From contig CAWKNX010000019.1 of assembly GCA_963851085.1 (NCBI GenBank), forward strand, positions 190,569 through 254,568: a stretch of 64,000 nucleotides of DNA, read 5' to 3'. Made by a program: the position numbers and the translations under genes. The notes below the pieces were generated by a model, which was given only the letters and a program-made list of their open reading frames with translations, was not told the DNA's origin and ran no database searches. The DNA comes from DATFVJ01 sp963851085. GTDB lineage: Bacteria; Actinomycetota; Actinomycetes; Streptosporangiales; Streptosporangiaceae. Shown piece after piece: positions 26,102-35,032 of the stretch (its first letter is position 1; every line of letters starts with the position of its first letter).

Positions 26102-26301
26102 CTGATGGTTTGACGCGCTGCCGCCGTTGTGGGTGTACATGCGGCGCCAGGTGCAAGAGCGGGGCCAGCGGTAGTCAGCAGGCCGCCGCCCAGCACCCTA
26201 GCTGCCCGCAGGTCCGTACAGGCCGGGCGGCCCGCCGCGCCCGGGTCCTGCCTGCTCTGGTCCCCGGGGTGGCAGGTTTCCGGGTGCGGCGGGCCTGTTG
26301 T

Positions 26302-26344
26302 CCCGCGCAGCCGGCCGGGGGAATCTTCCGGCCGGCCGCGCGGG
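26302..26344. terminator. Hairpin repeat, copy 4
   Basis: A 17-bp stem with one mismatch (CCCGCGCAGCCGGCCGG / CCGGCCGGCCGCGCGGG), followed on the right by TTGACG and TGCACA 18 bp apart. It lies downstream of the gene at 26409-26756. Confidence 0.65.
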
Positions 26345-26408
26345 CGTCTATACGTTGACGCTCTGCCACACCTGCCGGTGCACATGCGGCGGAAGGTGCC
26401 CATGTGGG

Positions 26409-26756
26409 TCAGCTGGGCCACTCAGGCTCCCCCGGCCCAGTGAGCCGCTGCGCCTGCCCGGTGCCCGTCACGTGGCCGTAGAAGACCCCGCGGTACTTCA
26501 GGTAGCGCTCTCGCAGCCTGGTGTAGGTGTCGTCGCTGGCGTTTTGCAGCCGCCCCAGCATCCGCCGGGACAGCGGCACGTAGGCGTACTCGCCCGCGCC
26601 CGTGCGCCCGTCGAAGCGGAGCCGGGTGTACAGGAACTGGTGGTGCTCGCCGTACAGGAAAACCCCGTCGACCGGGGCGCCGCGGTCGTGGAGGAATACC
26701 TGGAGTCTCACGGTCCCGGGTGGCTGCCACGGAGGGTAACCGGGGGATAAGTGCAT
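26409..26756 (-). CDS. Conserved hypothetical protein of the accessory island
   Basis: 115 residues from the ATG at 26756 (MHLSPGYPPWQPPGTVRLQV, then GVFLYGEHHQFLYTRLRFDG, later RERYLKYRGVFYGHVTG). It is soluble and rich in aromatic residues. The codon pattern is clearly coding, but no family is recognised. The open frame continues upstream to 27032, but that part is out of frame with a broken paralogue of the 59-residue protein, so the internal ATG is preferred. Confidence 0.6.
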   Translation of the reverse strand: MHLSPGYPPWQPPGTVRLQVFLHDRGAPVDGVFLYGEHHQFLYTRLRFDGRTGAGEYAYVPLSRRMLGRLQNASDDTYTRLRERYLKYRGVFYGHVTGTGQAQRLTGPGEPEWPS

Positions 26757-26819
26757 CGGCCGTCGCCGCGGTCCCGCAGGGTGGCTGTTCACTCGGCGCT
26801 CGCTCTTATCTGGGGCGAT

Positions 26820-27030
26820 AACGAGCGCGGCCCAGCCCACGGCATAACGGGGGTCCTTCCGGGGACAGCCCGAGGGCGACGGCCGCGGCGACCCGCAGGG
26901 CCGTCTCCTCCGGGGTGTAGGCGCGGGCACGCCTGTCGGCCTCGTCAGCCTCGCGGCGGGCGTGTTCGGCTGCCTGCCAATCCTCACCGTAGGCGTGTTC
27001 GGCGGCCTGTAGTCGGCCGGTGTCTTGATC
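26820..27030 (-). pseudogene. Broken paralogue of the 59-residue helical protein
   Basis: One frame reads LQAAEHAYGEDWQAAEHARR then EADEADRRARAYTPEETALR, similar to the gene at 25157-25336. The only start (GTG ATC AAG ACA, like GTG ATC CAG ACA of the paralogue) is in a different frame, so a shift lies near 27015. Confidence 0.5.
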
Positions 27031-27070
27031 ACGGCTGGTTCCCTGGCGCGGTGTTCGCGGTGCGGTGGCC

Positions 27071-27110
27071 CCGCGCGGCCCAGGGACGGTGGGGTTTCCG
27101 GGCCGCGCGG
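27071..27110. terminator. Hairpin repeat, copy 5
   Basis: Stem CCGCGCGGCCC / GGGCCGCGCGG with an 18-base loop, followed on the right by TTGGACG and TGTACG with the same spacing as the other copies. Confidence 0.7.
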
Positions 27111-27113
27111 AGG

Positions 27114-27539
27114 TTAGTTGGACGCGTCCCTGTCGCGGCCGGTGTACGTGGGGGCGGGTCTGCCTGCTCTCTGCGTGAATAGCCGCAGCCCGGGCCGACC
27201 GTCGCCGGGGGTGGCAAGAGCCCCGATGGCGGCGCGCAAGCCCGGGTCGCGGCGAGTTCCTCTGTCATCTGCTGGAGCGCGGCCGTAAGCACAAGCCTCC
27301 GCGACTACCTCCCCGACGGCTAACAACCCCGCAGCCCCCGCGCCACCACCAATCCCTTCACCCCGGCCGGTCACCCACGCACCGCGCCCGCCATCAGCGC
27401 CGCAAACCGGCCACCAGCACCCGGAAACCGGGCCAAACGGCGATCAGCGCCGGTGTCAGACCCCAGCGCCATACTCAAAACAGGCCACCGCCACAGTTCT
27501 GTCGGTACAAGACCGGCAGTTCTGTCGGTAACCCAGGGG
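27114..27539. other. Right edge of the accessory island, no confident gene
   Basis: Two minus-strand frames overlap (start LTAALQQMTEELAATR, end IGALATPGDGRPGLRLFTQR) and look like one small gene broken by a frameshift near 27250. The last 150 bp before the tRNA show no gene. Confidence 0.4.
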
Positions 27540-27628
27540 CGGAGGCTCGGGGATTTGAACCCCGGATGGGCGCGAACCCAAACCGCATTAGCAGTGCGGC
27601 GCCATAGACCGGACTAGGCGAAGCCTCC
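27540..27628 (-). tRNA. tRNA-Ser (anticodon GCU)
   Basis: On the minus strand the acceptor arms GGAGGCT and AGCCTCC pair, the anticodon stem-loop reads CCGCACTGCTAATGCGG with anticodon GCU, a long variable arm typical of serine follows, and the T loop is GTTCAAATC. It decodes AGC/AGU. Its 3' end faces the accessory island at 21-27.5 kb, the usual side for an element integrated at a tRNA 3' end, but I found no second copy of the 3' end at the other side. Confidence 0.93.
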
Positions 27629-27884
27629 CGAACGACCATACGGTCCGAGACAGCGTACCGGCCACGGCGCGGGCACGGCAAAGCAGTACGCCCCAACGGT
27701 CATCCGCACCGACGCCTGCGGGAAGGCCCAGAGACCAGCTCGGGCAGGCGACAGGCGACGGAGTGCCCGCCACCCCGGCCCGGCACGTCCACGAGGTGTG
27801 GCCGTCCTGAGGGACCTGGCCCGCCGCCGCCCATGCCGCCGCGCGTGCCTGGCGCGGCGCCGCCGCGCGCCCCTGGCAGACGGC

Positions 27885-29537
27885 TCAGGCGCGGTTGCCT
27901 TGCTCGAACACCTCGTACTCACCCTTGGCGTAACCATCGCGCAAGCGCGTCTTGGCGAACTTGCCGACGCTCGTCTTGGGCACCTCGGTGACGAACGACC
28001 AGCGCTCGGGCAACTGCCAGCGCGGCACCTTCGACGACAGGAATTCGCGCAGTTCGTCCGGGCCGACGGTAGCGCCTTGGGCGATCACGACCGCCGCGAA
28101 GGGGCGCTCGCCCCATCGGTCGTCAGGAACTCCGACGACGGCCGCCTCGACCACGTCCGGATGGGCCATCAGCGCGTTCTCGAGCTCAACGGACGAGATC
28201 CACTCACCGCCCGACTTGATGACATCCTTGGCCCTGTCGGTGAGCCTGAGGTACCCGCGCTGGTCGATCGTGCCGACGTCACCGGTCCGCAACCACCCGT
28301 CGTCGAACTTGTCCGGGTCCTCGTCGCCGTAGTAGGAACCGGTGACCCAGGGACCGCGTACCTCGATCTCGCCGACCGCCGTGCCGTCCTTCGGCAGCAC
28401 CTTCCCGCCGTCCCCGACCAGCCGCCCCTCGACCAGCCCGAGCAGCCTGCCCTGGGAGTCGCGGTACCGCCACGCCTCCGCTCCCGAGGTGCCTGGCGGC
28501 GGCTGCGCGATGCTTCCCACCGGCGAGATTTCCGTCATCCCCCAGGCATGGACGACCCGCACGCCGAACTCGGTCTCGAACGCCTCCATCAGGGCGTGCG
28601 GCACCGCCGAACCGCCACACGGCACCATCCGCAGCGACGACAGGTCGCCGCCGTTGGCCCGCACATACCGCAGCAGCTCATTAAAGATCGTCGGGACCCC
28701 GCCGGCCAGCGTGACGCGTTCACTGGCGATCAGCCGCGCCAGCGGCTGGGGCTGCAGGAACCGGTCCGGCATGATCAGGTCTGCGCCCGCCATGAGGGCC
28801 GCATAAGCCAGGCCCCACGCGTTGGCGTGGAACATCGGCACCACCGGCAGAACACGGTCGGCCGCGGACACGGCGAAGGCGTTCCCGACGCACACGGCCA
28901 TCGAGTGCAGGTAGGCCGACCTGTGGCTGTACACCACACCCTTCGGCTTGCCCGTCGTGCCGCTTGTGTAGCACATCGCCGCCGCGTCCCGCTCATCCAG
29001 AACAGGCCAGCTGAACGACTCCGGTTCCGCCGCGAGCAGGTCCTCGTACACGTGCACCGGGCGGCCCGCACCGGCGAGCCGCTCGGCGGCCGCGGCAGCC
29101 GTTTGGGCTGATGGGTCTGCCACGATCACATGCCGGACGGTCTGCATCTCGGGCAGCACCGTCGCGAGCAGAGGCGCAAGCGTCGCGTCTGTGATGATCA
29201 CATCGTCGGCGGCGTGGTTGGCGATGAAAGCCAGCTGTTCCGCCGACAAGCGGATGTTCAAGGTATGCAGCACCGCACCCATCGACGGCACGGCGAGGTA
29301 GGCCTCCAGGTGCTCCGCGTTGTTCCACATGAACGTCGCAACCCGCTGATCGCCATCGATGCCCAGCCGGCGCAGGGCATTCGCGAGCTGCGCCGCCCGG
29401 CGCCCGGCGGCGCCGTACGAACGGCTGCGCGAGCTCTCCTCCGTGCAGGTCACCACCAAGGAGTCGGCGAAACTCGTTGTCCCGTACCGCATGACGGCGG
29501 CAATGGTCAGCGGATAATCCATCATCGTGCTGCGCAC
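27885..29537 (-). CDS. Acyl-CoA synthetase (long-chain fatty acid-CoA ligase family)
   Basis: 550 residues. It has the AMP-binding P-loop CYTSGTTGKPKGVVYSHRS, the A5 motif HAWGMTEISPVGS, A8 GWLRTGDVGTIDQRGYLRLT and the C-terminal catalytic lysine motif VPKTSVGKFAKTRL. It activates a fatty or related acid to acyl-CoA using ATP. A GTG at 29537 is chosen because GGGGAGG lies six bases before it; MRSTMMDYPL is the usual family start. It has no operon partner; the ECF sigma gene upstream on the same strand is 69 bp away. Confidence 0.93.
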   Translation of the reverse strand: MRSTMMDYPLTIAAVMRYGTTSFADSLVVTCTEESSRSRSYGAAGRRAAQLANALRRLGIDGDQRVATFMWNNAEHLEAYLAVPSMGAVLHTLNIRLSAEQLAFIANHAADDVIITDATLAPLLATVLPEMQTVRHVIVADPSAQTAAAAAERLAGAGRPVHVYEDLLAAEPESFSWPVLDERDAAAMCYTSGTTGKPKGVVYSHRSAYLHSMAVCVGNAFAVSAADRVLPVVPMFHANAWGLAYAALMAGADLIMPDRFLQPQPLARLIASERVTLAGGVPTIFNELLRYVRANGGDLSSLRMVPCGGSAVPHALMEAFETEFGVRVVHAWGMTEISPVGSIAQPPPGTSGAEAWRYRDSQGRLLGLVEGRLVGDGGKVLPKDGTAVGEIEVRGPWVTGSYYGDEDPDKFDDGWLRTGDVGTIDQRGYLRLTDRAKDVIKSGGEWISSVELENALMAHPDVVEAAVVGVPDDRWGERPFAAVVIAQGATVGPDELREFLSSKVPRWQLPERWSFVTEVPKTSVGKFAKTRLRDGYAKGEYEVFEQGNRA

Positions 29538-29606
29538 CGGCAACCTCCCCTGCGAAAATGCGCAAACCGGCCCTGCGGGGATGGTCTCACGTGCCGGACC
29601 GCGTCG

Positions 29607-30311
29607 TCACTCCGCCAGCACCGGAATCTCCCCTTCTTCTGCCCTGGCCGCCCCGCTCGGACCCGTGCCGCCGGTGTCACTGCAATCCGGCCCGCCGGCG
29701 CAGATGGCCTCTTCCGCGCGCGGAACATAGTCGCCGAAATCGCCCAGCAGCTCGGCGTCGTTCCGCAGTTTGCCGACCGCGCGCGAGATCGTGCTCTTGA
29801 CGGTGCCCACGCTCACGCCGAGCACGTCAGCGATCTCCGCTTCGGTCATGTCCTCGTAGAAACGGAGCGCGACCGCGGCCCGCATCCTCGGTGGCAGCCG
29901 TGCGAGCGCCCGCCACAGCGCGTCGTGCACCTCACTGTTGCCCGCATGATCGGGCGCCGCCCGCTCCGGGATGTGCTCGGTCGGGTACTCCTCCAGCCGG
30001 CGCTGCCGCCACCAGGAGATATGCGTGTTCACCATCGCCCGCCGCACGTAGCCGTCGACGGCACGCCGGTCTTGAATGCGGTGCCATGCCACATATGTCT
30101 TGGCCAGCGCGACCTGGACCAGGTCCTCCGCGTCGGCCCGGTGGCCCGTCAGCAGGTACGCCATCCGCAGCAGCGTCGCGCTCCGTGCCGCGACGTAGTC
30201 ACGGAAGTCGGCGTGATCACCGGTCGCCAGCCGCAACGCACGACCCCCACGCGGATCTGGCGCGTTCGCCCGGCGCGCATCCGGCAAGACGTGATCGCCC
30301 CCGACGCTCAC
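29607..30311 (-). CDS. SigE-family ECF RNA polymerase sigma factor
   Basis: 234 residues from a GTG at 30311. Region 2 reads FRDYVAARSATLLRMAYLLT then HRADAEDLVQVALAKTYVAW; region 4 reads LPPRMRAAVALRFYEDMTEA then VSVGTVKSTISRAVGKLR. This is the actinobacterial SigE-like group. No ribosome site is obvious, and the frame runs upstream another 93 codons that look non-coding. The C-terminal tail (GGPDCSDTGG) is short, and no anti-sigma gene is adjacent. It is divergent from the double-psi-barrel/MauE gene pair, which may be its target. Confidence 0.85.
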   Translation of the reverse strand: MSVGGDHVLPDARRANAPDPRGGRALRLATGDHADFRDYVAARSATLLRMAYLLTGHRADAEDLVQVALAKTYVAWHRIQDRRAVDGYVRRAMVNTHISWWRQRRLEEYPTEHIPERAAPDHAGNSEVHDALWRALARLPPRMRAAVALRFYEDMTEAEIADVLGVSVGTVKSTISRAVGKLRNDAELLGDFGDYVPRAEEAICAGGPDCSDTGGTGPSGAARAEEGEIPVLAE

Positions 30312-30550
30312 ACCGTAACGGTACCCAGCATGGGCCGCCGATGAGCGCGACACCAGCGTGATTGTGGCCGGGCGCCAGCACCCGGCGCCCGTGCCCGCAC
30401 CGGCACCGGCGCCGGCACGGTGTTTGCGGCTAACCATAAAGGTTGGACATGTGTGACCCGGCCAGGAAAAACTCGCCGAACCACTTGACTCAGGGGGCGC
30501 ATGATACGCATGGTCATGACGCGGGTTCACACCGTCGCCGGGAGGGGGAC

Positions 30551-31513
30551 ATGGCGCATCAGCCGCGCGATGCCGCGCGCCGCCGTCCACTGCTCAAGAA
30601 GGCGATCTTCGGCGGTGCCGACGGCACGGACCCGCAGGCACCGGGGCGCGCGGTGACAGGAACCGTCCTCGACGCCAGCCCGCACATACTTGTGATCGCG
30701 ACCGAGGCTGGCGCTGAGGAGCGGTTCGCCCTGATGGACGACACGTCGGCGTGGCGCGGCGGAGCGGTGGCCCCCGCGTCGCTCCATCCCGGCTGCCAGG
30801 TCGTGTTACGGCGCCATGGGCAGCGCCGCGTCGCCGACCGGATCTGGGCCGACATAGGGCGCGTCACCGGCACGATCGCCGAGCGCGAAGGAGACGCGCT
30901 GCTCGTCGACCAGGGTCACACCCGCGGGCGCGGTGTCCTCGTCTTTTCCGGCCGCACGTCCGGCCGGATCATGGTCCGCTTCCCCAAACTCGAGCCCGGC
31001 TATCTGATCGACGTGATTGGCCTGCGCCGCGGCGGATTCGTCGAAGCGCTCACCCCAGCCACCTCACAGCCGCCATACCACAGCGACCACGTCCCGCGTG
31101 CCGCGCTGCTGCGGGGGCACGTACCTGACGCCATCAGCGGCAGCGCGAGCTGGCATGAACCCGCCGACGATCCCGCAGGCTCTCCCGGCGCCGCCTATCC
31201 CGCCCTCGACCCGGCGTCCGCCTGCGACCCCGCCTCCGGTACCACCGCCTGCGACGCCGCTGTGAGCTGCGTCAGGCTGCCGTACCTGTCCATCGGAAGC
31301 ATGCTGACCGTGCGGAACGACTGCTCGGGCGACTGCGCCGCCGTCCAGGTGACGGCCTGCGGATCGGTCGCGAGCCGCTTCTGCGACCGATGCCTCACCT
31401 GCGGCATCTCACCGCGCGGCCGCGTCGTCGAGCTCACGACGGCCAGCTTCGTCGAACTCGGCGGCGAACTTCACAAGGGCTGTTTCAATACGACCATCAG
31501 GATCGGTGGGTGA
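30551..31513 (+). CDS. Protein with C-terminal cysteine-rich double-psi beta-barrel domain
   Basis: 320 residues from the ATG at 30551, just after GGGAGGGGG. The N-terminal 150 residues are beta-rich (GRAVTGTVLDASPHILVIAT, RVTGTIAEREGDALLVDQGH). The last 85 residues resemble a double-psi beta-barrel of the RlpA/expansin fold: LPYLSIGSMLTVRNDCSGDC, then VVELTTASFVELGGELHKGC. Eight cysteines are clustered there, unlike the first part. There is no signal peptide, although the fold is usually extracellular. The next gene, MauE-like, starts three bases after the stop, so the products probably work together, perhaps in disulfide or redox chemistry (inference). Confidence 0.6.
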   Translation: MAHQPRDAARRRPLLKKAIFGGADGTDPQAPGRAVTGTVLDASPHILVIATEAGAEERFALMDDTSAWRGGAVAPASLHPGCQVVLRRHGQRRVADRIWADIGRVTGTIAEREGDALLVDQGHTRGRGVLVFSGRTSGRIMVRFPKLEPGYLIDVIGLRRGGFVEALTPATSQPPYHSDHVPRAALLRGHVPDAISGSASWHEPADDPAGSPGAAYPALDPASACDPASGTTACDAAVSCVRLPYLSIGSMLTVRNDCSGDCAAVQVTACGSVASRFCDRCLTCGISPRGRVVELTTASFVELGGELHKGCFNTTIRIGG

Positions 31514-31515
31514 GG

Positions 31516-32469
31516 ATGTTCAGCGCATTCCGCGAGATGCAGATTCCGCTGCTCGCCGCGTTGCTCCTGCTCGCCTGCGCGGGCAAGGCAGCCCGCGCGG
31601 TACGTTTTCGGTCCATCGACGAGGGACTCGGGCCGACCACCATGTTCCCGCTGCGTCTTCGGCGGCCGGCGGCGATGGCCATGTGTTCGGCTGAGTCCGG
31701 CCTCGGTCTGGCGCTGGTTGCCACAGCGGGCCGGCTGCCCGTGTGGCCCGCGGCGGCAACGATGGTACGGCTCGGTGTGGTCCTGCTTTTCGCCACCGCG
31801 ACGGCTGCGCTCATCGAACTCAGTGCCCAACGCCCCGACGCCGGGTGCGGGTGCTTCGGCAGCCTGAGCAGCACCCCGGTCAGCACGCGAACCATCGCCC
31901 GCTCGGCCCTTTTCACCATCGCGGCCGCCGCCACCGTGGGCGTTCCGCCGGTCCGGCTGACCGTGAACGGCGTCTTTCCCGGCGCGGTGCACGGAACCCT
32001 GGGTGCGCGCCTGCTCGTTGCCGCTGTCGCCGCCGAGGTCGTCCTGATCGCCCTCCTCTCGCCGGAGCTTGGCGAGGCTCTGGTGCGGCTCGGCTACCGC
32101 GAGCCCTGCGAGCGGCGCACCGTCTCGACGCACCGCACCCTCACGGCACTTCGGTCGAGCCGGGTCTGGCGTCGGCACGCTGACCTGCTGACCAGCGACG
32201 AGCCGACCGACATCTGGCGCGAGCTTTGCTGGCGGTTCGCCGTGTTCTCGGGTGAGATCAACGACCGGGAGGCCGACATCGTCTTCGCGGTCTACACGAG
32301 GCGGTGGAGCCCGCCCGTCCATGCCGCCATCGTCGACGCCGTGACCGGCGAGGTGCTCGGCCGCAGCGGCCTGCGCCAGCCGACGGCGGGACCGCTGCCT
32401 TCCCTTCCTGGCCGTCGCGATGAGGTCCTGGCCGCCCGAGAGGGCGACGACCTGGCCCGCACGAGCTAA
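31516..32469 (+). CDS. MauE/DoxX-like membrane protein
   Basis: 317 residues. Several membrane segments (MQIPLLAALLLLACAGKAAR, MVRLGVVLLFATATAALIEL) surround a GCGCFGSL motif, the cysteine signature of the MauE family. MauE in methylamine utilisation helps form disulfides in a periplasmic enzyme. The last 100 residues form a soluble cytoplasmic tail with no known family. It starts three bases after the double-psi-barrel gene, so translation is coupled. I infer a two-gene unit under the divergent ECF sigma factor. Confidence 0.75.
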   Translation: MFSAFREMQIPLLAALLLLACAGKAARAVRFRSIDEGLGPTTMFPLRLRRPAAMAMCSAESGLGLALVATAGRLPVWPAAATMVRLGVVLLFATATAALIELSAQRPDAGCGCFGSLSSTPVSTRTIARSALFTIAAAATVGVPPVRLTVNGVFPGAVHGTLGARLLVAAVAAEVVLIALLSPELGEALVRLGYREPCERRTVSTHRTLTALRSSRVWRRHADLLTSDEPTDIWRELCWRFAVFSGEINDREADIVFAVYTRRWSPPVHAAIVDAVTGEVLGRSGLRQPTAGPLPSLPGRRDEVLAAREGDDLARTS

Positions 32470-32486
32470 GGGTGCTCACCGCGGAA

Positions 32487-33518
32487 TCAGTCCTCTGGCC
32501 GGGGTGTCCGCGTCCGTCCCGCCATCTGGGTCCAGAAGGACTCGAGCTCGCCGGGGTCATGCCCTGCCACGACGCCGTCGTGCGGCGAAGCCGGCGAAGC
32601 CGACGGCCCAGCAGCGTCTGCTGCCGCCGGCAGAAGGCTTCGCTGAGCTCGGCTCGCGGCTGCGCGCCGCTCGGCGGGTATGGGCAGAGTTCGAACTGGC
32701 AGCCCTGCAGGCAGGTGGAACCGGGCTCGGCCGCGTCAGCCCAGCCAATGGTCCGCGTGGGTTCGAGCGGCCTGCGGTCCTTGATGAGGCAGGGCGGCAG
32801 GTACGTCCGGCTCGCGCGTTCCAGGCGCTCCTCGCGCGCATCCGGCGAATCCGCCGACCCGGCCTGTTCGGTGAGGTTCAGCATGACCAGAACGTCTGCA
32901 GCCAGTTGCTGCGCACGCCGGTCCAGCGCGCTCCAGCCGACCGAGGGCGGGATCCAGGTTATGTTTGCGAGAATCGGTGGGTTTGGCAGGCCGTGACCCC
33001 ACGTTACTGATGATGCCGCTCTCGTCGATCCAGATGAACCGTTCCGGGTGCGCGCTCTCCAGGGCGAGCGCGGCAAGGTCGCCCGCCTCGGCGACGAAGG
33101 GGTGCTCCCGGCGCCCGCTGCCGGACTTGTTGGCCATGCTCAGGTCGCCTGGCGCGCACTTGCTTCCGGCGATTGCCAGCCAACGGGCGACCGTCTGCGC
33201 CGGCCCAGCGCCCCGGTATCGCAGCCGCTTGCCCCCGCCGCCTGAGTCCTTCCCGGCGGCGCCATCTGGTCCCGCCCCGCCACGGCCAGCGGCCGATGTC
33301 CCGATTTCGTCGGGCAGCGTCCACAGGCACAGGGCATGGATGAGTGTCAGCTGCGTGAACCAGTAGCGAGCGTATTTGAGCATCTCCTCGGCCCGCTGAA
33401 TCAGGTAAGCGCGGGCCTCCTCGCACGTGTAGGGACTGCGTGCCCGCCGGTTTGCCGCGGAGCGGTGCCCTGAGCGTTCTCCGTGCCGATAGTCTTTTCT
33501 AGCTCTTTCTAGCCTCAC
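32487..33518 (-). pseudogene. Conserved actinomycete gene of unknown function, with two frameshifts
   Basis: Three coding-like pieces occupy three frames in order. Piece 1 (33518 to about 33000): YTCEEARAYLIQRAEEMLKY, then ARYWFTQLTLIHALCLW and RFIWIDESGIISNVGSR. Piece 2 (to about 32635): ILANITWIPPSVGWSALDRR, RASRTYLPPCLIKDRRPLEP and GSTCLQGCQFELCPYPPSGA. Piece 3 ends HDGVVAGHDPGELESFWTQM before a stop at 32487. Joined, they make about 340 residues with a cysteine cluster in piece 2. Either the gene is dead or two one-base assembly errors exist. It lies 94 bp downstream of the AAA ATPase gene on the same strand. Confidence 0.6.
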
Positions 33519-33612
33519 GCATAGACAGGGGAAGAAGACGGCAGAGAGGTACCACGGCTGAGCTGACGTGCTGGAGCACGCGGCGGCGCGGCGGTCGGGG
33601 TGGGGGCTGCGC

Positions 33613-34791
33613 TCAGACCGGCTGCGCGCGAAGGAACTGGCCAAAATGCGGCACGGTGAACGCGATGAGCCCGCGCTCCGAGCTGTAGATCAGGCCCTTC
33701 TTGATCAGGCCGTCACGCGCCGGGGACAGGCTAGATGGCTTTCTGCCGAGTTCGTCGGCGACGTTCGCCGTCGGCACGGGCTCATCGCCGAGCGCGGCCA
33801 TCGCGCGCATGTACTCACGTTCCGCCGGTGTGGCACGCTCGTACCTGCTGCCGAAGAAGCCGACCGCCAGTTCGCCCTCCGCCTCGGGCGCGGCGACCCG
33901 CACATCGTCGGCCGAGATCGGGCTGGCCGTGGCGACGTCCCAGGTGACCTTGCCGTATGCCTGGACGAAATACGGATATCCGTCCGCCGCCTCGTACAGC
34001 GCGTCGAGCGCCGCCGGCTTGAACTCGACGCCCTCACGTTCCGCAGGCGCGATCAGCGCGAGGTCGGCGGCCTCACGGTCAAGCCGGTCGATCCGGACGT
34101 AACGGAACAGCCGCTCCGAATAGCTCTTGCTCGCCGAGAGCACCGACGGCAGGTGGGGCAGGCCGGCACCGACCACGATCAGCGGTCCGCCGGTCTGGGA
34201 CAGCTCATGGCAGGCGGCGCACAGCGCCGACACGTCGGTCGCCGGCACATCCTGCATCTCGTCGACAAACAGCGCTATCCCAACACCAAGATCGGTGGCG
34301 ATGGACGCCGCGTCAGCGAACAACTCCGTGAGGTCGATCTCCATGTCGCCGGAGTCGGCGCGGCCCCGTACCGGCAGGGCGTCGATGCCAAGCGAAGCTG
34401 GCGCGCCCTTGGCCGCCTTCGGGTCACGCGCCGCGAAGGCCTTGAGCACGCCGAGGAAGTACTCGATGCGGTCCGGTGCCCGGTGCCGCGGCGCGAGTTC
34501 ACGCACCGCCATGTGCAGCGCGCCCGCCACCGGCCGCCTGATCGACTGATCCGGCCTGGCCTCGATCTTGCCGGTTCCCCACAGCCGACCGATCGCCATC
34601 GACCTGAACGTATTGAGCAGCACGGTCTTGCCGACACCGCGAAGGCCGGTCAGCACCATGCTGCGCTCGGGCCGGCCACGGGCGACGCGTTCGAGCACGA
34701 CCTCGAACTGGCCGATCTCACGATCACGGCCGGCGAGTTCGGGTGGGCGCTGCCCAGCGCCTGGCGCATAGGGATTGCGTACCGGGTCCAC
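33613..34791 (-). CDS. AAA+ ATPase (AAA_16/ORC-like) with C-terminal winged helix
   Basis: 392 residues from a GTG at 34791. The N-terminus ends in PPELAGRDREIGQFEVVLER, then Walker A TGLRGVGKTVLLN, Walker B IALFVDEMQDV and sensor 1 LIVVGAGLPHLPS. The last 80 residues are a winged helix (REYMRAMAALGDEPVPTANV). Such single-domain STAND/ORC-like ATPases often work with a partner effector. The neighbour downstream is the broken conserved gene. A GTG at 34821 is an alternative start; neither has a strong ribosome site. The longer frame to 35121 overlaps the next gene and is rejected. Confidence 0.82.
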   Translation of the reverse strand: MDPVRNPYAPGAGQRPPELAGRDREIGQFEVVLERVARGRPERSMVLTGLRGVGKTVLLNTFRSMAIGRLWGTGKIEARPDQSIRRPVAGALHMAVRELAPRHRAPDRIEYFLGVLKAFAARDPKAAKGAPASLGIDALPVRGRADSGDMEIDLTELFADAASIATDLGVGIALFVDEMQDVPATDVSALCAACHELSQTGGPLIVVGAGLPHLPSVLSASKSYSERLFRYVRIDRLDREAADLALIAPAEREGVEFKPAALDALYEAADGYPYFVQAYGKVTWDVATASPISADDVRVAAPEAEGELAVGFFGSRYERATPAEREYMRAMAALGDEPVPTANVADELGRKPSSLSPARDGLIKKGLIYSSERGLIAFTVPHFGQFLRAQPV

Positions 34792-35032
34792 GCCATCGGA
34801 CTCTATGGCCCGATCTAGCACGGATCTTAGATTTCCGTAGAAGACGCTACGGCGTGTCGCGCCGCGGCTGCCCGCCCCGCGCGCCGCGGCTCCCCCGCAG
34901 GCCCAGCGCGCCGCGCTTTCCGCGAGCCCGGGGCCGGGCTGCCCGCCAGCCCGGGGCCGGAGCGGTCCAGCTGCGGGCCGGGCCGGGTTCACGGACCCGG
35001 CCCGCAGCTCCCCCTGCAGGTCTAGCGCACTG

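Larger units (their letters stand above)
25903..26408. other. About 500 bp with two hairpin repeats and no confident gene
   Basis: Hairpins lie at 26063-26101 and 26302-26344. Frames between them (for example 26175-26369, minus) are Arg/Pro-rich and lack family resemblance. A small gene may be decayed between the two hairpins. Confidence 0.45.

Noticed and set aside
21138..27112. CRISPR-like array made of the regularly recurring GC hairpins
   Set aside because: Spacing between hairpins is irregular and filled with small genes, repeats are palindromic and long, and no cas gene is present.
27798..29111. 437-codon plus-strand frame
   Set aside because: Antisense to the acyl-CoA synthetase, which has all adenylation-domain motifs.
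33568..34818. 416-codon plus-strand frame
   Set aside because: Antisense to the AAA ATPase with clear Walker motifs.
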